Assembly (NCBI RefSeq): GCF_010728925.1
Contig: NZ_AP022608.1
Location: 2,108,001 to 2,172,000 of the forward strand
Reading direction: 5' to 3'
DNA length: 64,000 bases
Source: Mycolicibacterium gadium
GTDB lineage: Bacteria; Actinomycetota; Actinomycetes; Mycobacteriales; Mycobacteriaceae
Notes under the pieces: model-generated
Database searches by the model: none
Seen by the model: the letters and a program-made list of their open reading frames with translations, nothing else
What the model was told of the DNA's origin: nothing
Translations under genes and position numbers: made by a program
Shown here: one piece after another, positions 59,635 to 64,000 of the stretch
Position numbering within the stretch: position 1 is the first letter of the stretch
Layout of the letters: the number at the start of each line of letters is the position of its first letter

Positions 59635-60369
59635 TCAGACTGCAGTCTGGCTCTGTTCGGCCGGGCGGCGCATTCGTTCCCACGGCCAGGTGATCAGCGC
59701 CCAAACGACGAGCACAATCGCCACCTCGATGAGCAGATACACCGGCCACGGACCTAGGAAGTCCAGTACCGATGCGGTCGGTGGCTTGCCGTTCAAGTAG
59801 CCGTAGTTGGTTCCGACGATCGCGTTGAACGTGAACGTGAATGCTCCCCACACCAGCGTGGCGATGATCGCGAACCGGTAGTCGCGCCAGCTCGGCCGCA
59901 TCCTGCGCCCCCACGTCAGGTAAATGGCCGCCCACACGACCAGCACGTGCAGCGCGAAGAAGGTGATGAAAAGGTGATGGGGAAAATCCGGCGACCCTTC
60001 TTCTGCCGTGCCCACGTCGGGTGTGATCAACGCTTGCGAACTGAGCACGAGGCACCAGTAGTACGTGAGCACGAACGCCCAATGCCGTTGTGTCCAGAGG
60101 GCATAGACCGCGACAAGTTCCGCGACATCGCAGAGCTGCAGCGGTATCGACGTGTCAAGGACCGGGCTCATCAGCTTGTACGTCAACGCCACCAAGAACA
60201 TCGCGAGGATGACGAGCGCGAAACCCCGGCTGAAGAGACGAGCTTGGGCCTCGGTCTGCTTACGTCCACTCCAAACGAGCAATGCCGCGCCTATCGCGAA
60301 CACCGCGAGCACGATCAGATGCGACGGCCCGTACGCCGTGAATTCCCGCTCCGCTGCCAATAGCTCCAT
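59635..60369 (-). CDS. YwaF/TIGR02206-type membrane protein
   Basis: 244-aa integral membrane protein with about six hydrophobic segments. It starts at ATG 60369 (GGGGAT upstream); 39 upstream codons are open but polar. TYYWCLVLSSQALITPDV and NAIVGTNYGYLNGKP are typical of the TIGR02206 family. Function unknown. Confidence 0.85.
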   Translation of the reverse strand: MELLAAEREFTAYGPSHLIVLAVFAIGAALLVWSGRKQTEAQARLFSRGFALVILAMFLVALTYKLMSPVLDTSIPLQLCDVAELVAVYALWTQRHWAFVLTYYWCLVLSSQALITPDVGTAEEGSPDFPHHLFITFFALHVLVVWAAIYLTWGRRMRPSWRDYRFAIIATLVWGAFTFTFNAIVGTNYGYLNGKPPTASVLDFLGPWPVYLLIEVAIVLVVWALITWPWERMRRPAEQSQTAV

Positions 60370-60487
60370 CAGATCCCCTGTTTTGTTACGCCTACATGCG
60401 TTCGGGCGGGCGGCGGCCGGACTTACCGGGAATCGACCCCGATACAGGATATCGGTGGAACCGCGAAAGTACCGGACTGCGCGCAAC

Positions 60488-61111
60488 TCAGGGTGTGGCG
60501 GCGTCGACGAGTGTTCGAGTCACCCACTCGACCCGGTCTACCGCTTGGTCGAGACTCAGCGCTCCGGTGAGCACGGCTGCCAACGCGCTTGACAGCGCCG
60601 CGTTCACTCCGAAGCTGACGTTTGGAATAGATTCCGGCGCAATGCCTTCGAGCAGACGATCGAACAGGTCGGTGTTGGTGCGGGCCATGTGTTCAATGCC
60701 CGTTTTGGTTTCAGGGTCCGTGGACGTCATCGCCTGCAGCATCAATGCGGTCATGTTCGGATTGCGATGGAATGCCCGCTGCGCACGTTGCAAGTAGTCG
60801 AGTGTCCCAGGCAGCGGGCCGACGCCGGCGGTATCGCTTGCTGCGGCAACGCGCCGCGTCAACCGCTTCTGCCAGTCCTCAAGCGCGGCTGCGAGCAGAT
60901 GTTCCTTCGAATTGAAGTAGCGATACACGGTCCCCAGTGCCACGCCGGACCGTTGAGCCACATCGCGCATCTGCACGGCGTCGGCGCCAACCTCATTGAT
61001 CAAGGCGATAACCGCCTCGACGATTTTCGCCCTGCGTACCAACTGCCCGCTGGTCATATCCGCTACCGACAGGACGTCCCCCTCGGCGCGTCCCGCGATC
61101 CTGGCTGTCAC
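60488..61111 (-). CDS. TetR family transcriptional regulator
   Basis: 207 aa from GTG 61111 (AAAGG upstream). HTH at about 27-72 (ALINEVGADAVQMRDVAQRSGVALGTVYRYFNSKEHLLAAAL), then a helical effector domain. It is divergent from the amidohydrolase/FadE operon; two AGAAC-N3-GTTYT sites in between are its likely operators. General form resembles the mycobacterial lipid-metabolism regulators (KstR-like). Confidence 0.92.
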   Translation of the reverse strand: MTARIAGRAEGDVLSVADMTSGQLVRRAKIVEAVIALINEVGADAVQMRDVAQRSGVALGTVYRYFNSKEHLLAAALEDWQKRLTRRVAAASDTAGVGPLPGTLDYLQRAQRAFHRNPNMTALMLQAMTSTDPETKTGIEHMARTNTDLFDRLLEGIAPESIPNVSFGVNAALSSALAAVLTGALSLDQAVDRVEWVTRTLVDAATP

Positions 61112-61145
61112 GATCGGCCTTTCTGTGGCTGGAGGTCAATTAATA

Positions 61146-61158
61146 AGAACATAGTTCT
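61146..61158. promoter_or_regulatory. TetR operator near the regulator gene
   Basis: AGAAC-ATA-GTTCT, perfect palindrome with 5-bp arms, 34 bp before the TetR start. It is followed outward by TA...TA pairs (TAAGAACATAGTTCTAT). Confidence 0.6.
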
Positions 61159-61230
61159 ATCGGTTTCGCGCGACCGTAGCGCATTGAGTCCCCTCATGCT
61201 GCGCTTTTGGTCTCCCGTCCGCCCTGCTGC

Positions 61231-61259
61231 TTGACCTAACTAGAACCATGTTTCAATAT
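61231..61259 (+). promoter_or_regulatory. Amidohydrolase promoter with TetR operator
   Basis: TTGACC (61231-61236), 17-bp spacer, CAATAT (61254-61259). The spacer holds AGAAC-CAT-GTTTC (61242-61254), a near copy of the site at 61146. A bound TetR dimer would block polymerase. Confidence 0.55.
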
Positions 61260-61310
61260 TGAAGACGAGCCGTGGCGCTGCTTGCAGCGCACACCCGATC
61301 GGAGGAATCA

Positions 61311-62177
61311 ATGTCTGGACCCGTCGGTCTCCCCGTGATCGACACCATGATCGGCTTTCCCCACGAGGGGTCGGCGCAGTACGACTTCATCCGGCGGCAG
61401 ACCAAAGATCGCGAGTCCAAAGAAGATTTCGACTTCCCGGTTGAGTACATGTTCAAAGACGTTCCCAAGGAACTGCCCACCGACGATCCGGTGTCGCTCG
61501 TGTTGCAACAAATGGACCGGTTCAACATCGAGAGGGCAATGATCGGTGTCTCGGAAGAGTACGCAACCCGAGCGCTCAAGACGTTCCCTGACCGTTTCGT
61601 CGCGTCAGGCGCGATTCTCGACCCCAACGACGTGATGGGCTCTGTGAACGCGATCCGCCGCGATTACGAGGAGTATGGGATACGGGCGACTTCGGTGTTT
61701 CCTGCGGGGACCTTTCCGCAGGTGGCCATCGACGACCCGAAGATGTACCCGATCTACGCCACGTGCGTCGAACTCGGACTCCCGATCTTCGTGTGCGCCG
61801 GGATACCCGGCCCGAGGGTGCCCTTTGCTCCACAAGAGGTCTCGCGTATAGACGTCGTGATGTTCGACTTCCCCGATCTGGTGTTCGTCACTCGGCACGG
61901 CTGCGAACCCTGGGAGGACCTTGCGGTCAAGCTGATGTTGAAGTGGCCGAATCTGTACTACTCCACGTCTGCGTTCGCCCCCAAGTACTACCCGAAGGCG
62001 ATCGTCGACTACGCCAACTCCCGCGGCGCCGACAAGGTCCTCTATGCCGGCTACTTCCCGATGGGGCTGTCGCTGGAACGAATATTCAGCGAGTTGCCCA
62101 ACGTGCCGCTGAAGGAGGAGGTGTGGCCGAAGTTCTTGTACGGCAACGCCGCTCGTATCCTTGGTCTGGCGGACTGA
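61311..62177 (+). CDS. Amidohydrolase family protein
   Basis: 288 aa from ATG 61311 after GGAGGAA. TIM-barrel amidohydrolase of the ACMSD/2-pyrone-4,6-dicarboxylate-hydrolase-like type (PVIDTMIGFPHEG, FVTRHGCEPWEDLA, YYSTSAFAPKYYPK, LYAGYFPMGL). The usual N-terminal HxH metal motif is not seen in its normal place; His in TRHGCEP and Asp residues remain. It is therefore possibly a metal-light or atypical member. It is coupled to the following FadE gene with a 3-bp gap. Confidence 0.85.
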   Translation: MSGPVGLPVIDTMIGFPHEGSAQYDFIRRQTKDRESKEDFDFPVEYMFKDVPKELPTDDPVSLVLQQMDRFNIERAMIGVSEEYATRALKTFPDRFVASGAILDPNDVMGSVNAIRRDYEEYGIRATSVFPAGTFPQVAIDDPKMYPIYATCVELGLPIFVCAGIPGPRVPFAPQEVSRIDVVMFDFPDLVFVTRHGCEPWEDLAVKLMLKWPNLYYSTSAFAPKYYPKAIVDYANSRGADKVLYAGYFPMGLSLERIFSELPNVPLKEEVWPKFLYGNAARILGLAD

Positions 62178-62180
62178 TTC

Positions 62181-64000
62181 ATGGCCCTAGCGATCACCGA
62201 CGAGCAAGAGCAATTGGCGGACGCAGTCACGAGCTTTGCCGCGCGCCATGCACCGGTCGACAAGACGCGAGCATCGTTCGAGTCGATTGCAGCCGGCGAG
62301 ATGCCGCCGTGGTGGGAAGAGTTCACGGCGTACGGGTTTCACGCGGTGCACCTCCCCCCTACTGCCGGAGGACAGGGCGGCTCCCTCACCGATCTCGGGT
62401 GCGTCATCGAAGCCGCTGCTGCGGCCTTACTGCCTGGCCCCTTGCTTGCAACCGCGATCACCGGTGCAGTCGCCGCGCTGGCCGACGCTTCCGGTGCCAC
62501 CATGATGGCCTACTGCGCTGCCGGAACACCCGCCGCCGTCGTGCTACCGGAGCACTCCAACGTCGTCGCTGTCCGCGACGGTGAGGGATGGCTTCTCGAC
62601 GGCTCGAGCGCACCGACACTGGGAACTGTAGCCGCACAACGTATTCTGCTTGCCGCGACCAGTGACGACGGCACCGTGCGCTGGTTCGCACTCGATTCGC
62701 AATCCGCGGGCCTGTCGGTCGCGCCCCAACGCGGTACCGACCTCAGCACAGACGTCGGCAGCGTCACATTGACCTCCCACTCGGTCGACGCTGGCGCTGA
62801 ACTCACCGGAATCTCCACCGAGCGCGCACGCTGCACCGTGGTCGCCCTCACCGCGTGCGCGTCCGCGGGCACCGTGCGCCGATGTGCGGAGGACGCGACA
62901 AATTACATCCGCACCCGCGAGCAGTTCGGTCAGCCCGTCGGCGCTTTTCAGGCAATGCAACACAAGGCGGCGGCGCTGCTCGTCAACTCCGAATTGTCCT
63001 CCGCCGCAGCCTGGGACGCTGTTCGGGCTTCGACGGATTCGACCGAGCAACAACGACTGGCCGCAGGGGCGGCAGCCCTGATGTCCGTTGCGACGGGTCC
63101 CGACCTGGTGCTCGACGCACTGCTCATGTACGGCGCCATCGGATACACATGGGAACACGACACCCACCTGTACTGGCGACGCGCCATCGGGCTCGCAGCG
63201 TCCATCGGATCAGTCACGCAGTGGGCGCGTGAGTCGGGTGAGCTCCTACTGGAGGAGAAGCGGTCGACCGCCTTGAATCTGGGGGCCATCGAATCGGAGT
63301 TCCGCGCATCTGTGGCGGCGACACTCGACCTCGCCCGCAACCGACACAACGAGCACGCGTCTTATGAGGACAGAGCACCTGGACTTGCGTGGGGAGACCA
63401 GCGAAATCTGCTGGCCGACCACGGACTGGTCGCGCCGCATCTGCCTGCGCCGTGGGGAGTCGGTGCATCCTCGCTCCAGCAGGTGATCATCGCCGAGGAG
63501 TTCGACAAGCGTCCCGATGTTCAACGGCCGTCGCTGGGCATCGCAGAGTGGATACTTCCCACGATCCTCACGCACGGATCCGACTATCAACGACAACGGT
63601 TCGCCGATCCGATCCTGCGTGGAACCCAGCGCTGGTGCCAGCTGTTCAGCGAACCGGGTGCAGGTTCTGACCTTGCGTCGCTGAGCACTCGCGCCAACAA
63701 AGTCGATGGCGGGTGGCTCATCAACGGCCACAAGATCTGGACATCACTGGCTCACCGTGCCCACTTCGGAGCCTTACTCGCCCGCACCGATCCCGACGCA
63801 TCCAAGCACCGCGGAATCAGCTACTTCCTCGTCGACATGGCGTCGCCAGGAATCACGATCGAGCCCATAAAGCAGGCCAGCGGGCACCAGGACTTCAACG
63901 AAGTTTTCTTCACCGACGTCTTCGTTCCCGACGAGATGCTGGTCGGCAAGCCCGGCGACGGCTGGAACCTTGCGGTAGCGACGATGGCCGTGGAACGCAC
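62181..64000 (+). CDS. Fused acyl-CoA dehydrogenase (FadE34-like), cut by right edge
   Basis: Open from ATG 62181 to the window end (606 codons, no stop). Two acyl-CoA-dehydrogenase domains are fused: the first (about 1-365) ends with RTREQFGQPVGAFQAMQHKAA near residues 244-264, and the second (from about 375) has WCQLFSEPGAGSDLASL (about 483-499) and NGHKIWTS, the FAD/substrate motifs. This layout matches FadE34-type enzymes, known in Mycobacterium tuberculosis to act on steroid side-chain acyl-CoA. It is probably co-transcribed with the amidohydrolase and controlled by the TetR at 60488. The exact substrate is unknown. Confidence 0.9.
   Translation, partial: MALAITDEQEQLADAVTSFAARHAPVDKTRASFESIAAGEMPPWWEEFTAYGFHAVHLPPTAGGQGGSLTDLGCVIEAAAAALLPGPLLATAITGAVAALADASGATMMAYCAAGTPAAVVLPEHSNVVAVRDGEGWLLDGSSAPTLGTVAAQRILLAATSDDGTVRWFALDSQSAGLSVAPQRGTDLSTDVGSVTLTSHSVDAGAELTGISTERARCTVVALTACASAGTVRRCAEDATNYIRTREQFGQPVGAFQAMQHKAAALLVNSELSSAAAWDAVRASTDSTEQQRLAAGAAALMSVATGPDLVLDALLMYGAIGYTWEHDTHLYWRRAIGLAASIGSVTQWARESGELLLEEKRSTALNLGAIESEFRASVAATLDLARNRHNEHASYEDRAPGLAWGDQRNLLADHGLVAPHLPAPWGVGASSLQQVIIAEEFDKRPDVQRPSLGIAEWILPTILTHGSDYQRQRFADPILRGTQRWCQLFSEPGAGSDLASLSTRANKVDGGWLINGHKIWTSLAHRAHFGALLARTDPDASKHRGISYFLVDMASPGITIEPIKQASGHQDFNEVFFTDVFVPDEMLVGKPGDGWNLAVATMAVER

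Overview
The window reads as chromosomal DNA from a Mycobacterium/Mycolicibacterium-type actinobacterium. Support comes from uniformly high GC with GTG/TTG starts, a WS/DGAT wax ester/triacylglycerol synthase, two MMPL transporters, F420-type luciferase-like and DDN-type oxidoreductases, an R2-like ligand-binding oxidase (R2lox), a SigF-class sigma factor, and a fused FadE34-type acyl-CoA dehydrogenase. No tRNA, rRNA, CRISPR array or phage genes were seen.

Layout. (1) 1-17.2 kb is a catabolic island: two P450s (one cut by the left edge), many short-chain dehydrogenases (SDRs), four paralogous DapB/2,4-diaminopentanoate-dehydrogenase-like (DAPDH-like) oxidoreductases, a Bfd-like [2Fe-2S] protein, a substrate-binding protein without a signal peptide, a TetR regulator, and an SDR-ALDH-ADH operon. 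Several palindromic operator families sit in its intergenic regions. (2) 17.3-20.9 kb holds lipid genes: an HSL-type esterase, a PlsC-like acyltransferase and a WS/DGAT. (3) 21-28.6 kb has a translationally coupled IclR-SDR-KstD-like operon facing a sulfotransferase / alkylsulfatase-like / SDR / LLM oxidoreductase operon. (4) 28.7-32.2 kb has a TVP38/DedA-type membrane protein, R2lox, and a divergent DUF35 / SCP-x-type thiolase pair. (5) 32.2-37.1 kb has a tightly coupled operon (Rieske oxygenase, 107-aa unknown, TauD-type dioxygenase, LLM oxidoreductase, CMD protein) divergent from a LysR regulator. (6) 37.2-44.2 kb has two DDN-type proteins, a small acidic protein, a secreted LpqC-like esterase, a VOC protein, a SigF-class sigma factor behind a near-consensus SigF promoter, and an MMPL transporter fused to a C-terminal FHA domain. 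(7) 44.2-45.8 kb is a decayed IS30-family element inserted into one copy of a local 73-bp repeat. (8) 45.8-52.7 kb has three alpha/beta hydrolases and an MmpL4/5-type transporter without an adjacent mmpS. (9) 53-60.4 kb is a stress-signalling block: STAS protein, 1386-aa kinase/receiver/PAS/GAF/PP2C/RsbW fusion, second STAS protein, PAS-ANTAR protein and a PhoU-like protein. (10) 60.5-64 kb has a TetR regulator divergent from an amidohydrolase and a fused acyl-CoA dehydrogenase that runs off the right edge.

How it may fit together (inference). The left, centre and right clusters look like inducible pathways for oxidising lipid-like or terpenoid/steroid-like compounds. The SigF-class sigma factor, the partner-switch mega-protein with its two STAS proteins, and three SigF-type promoters (before the sigma gene, the STAS operon and the WS/DGAT) suggest a local general-stress circuit. 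The most unusual items are the MMPL-FHA fusion, the 1386-aa partner-switch fusion, the operator families of the DAPDH-like island, and the IS-split repeat.
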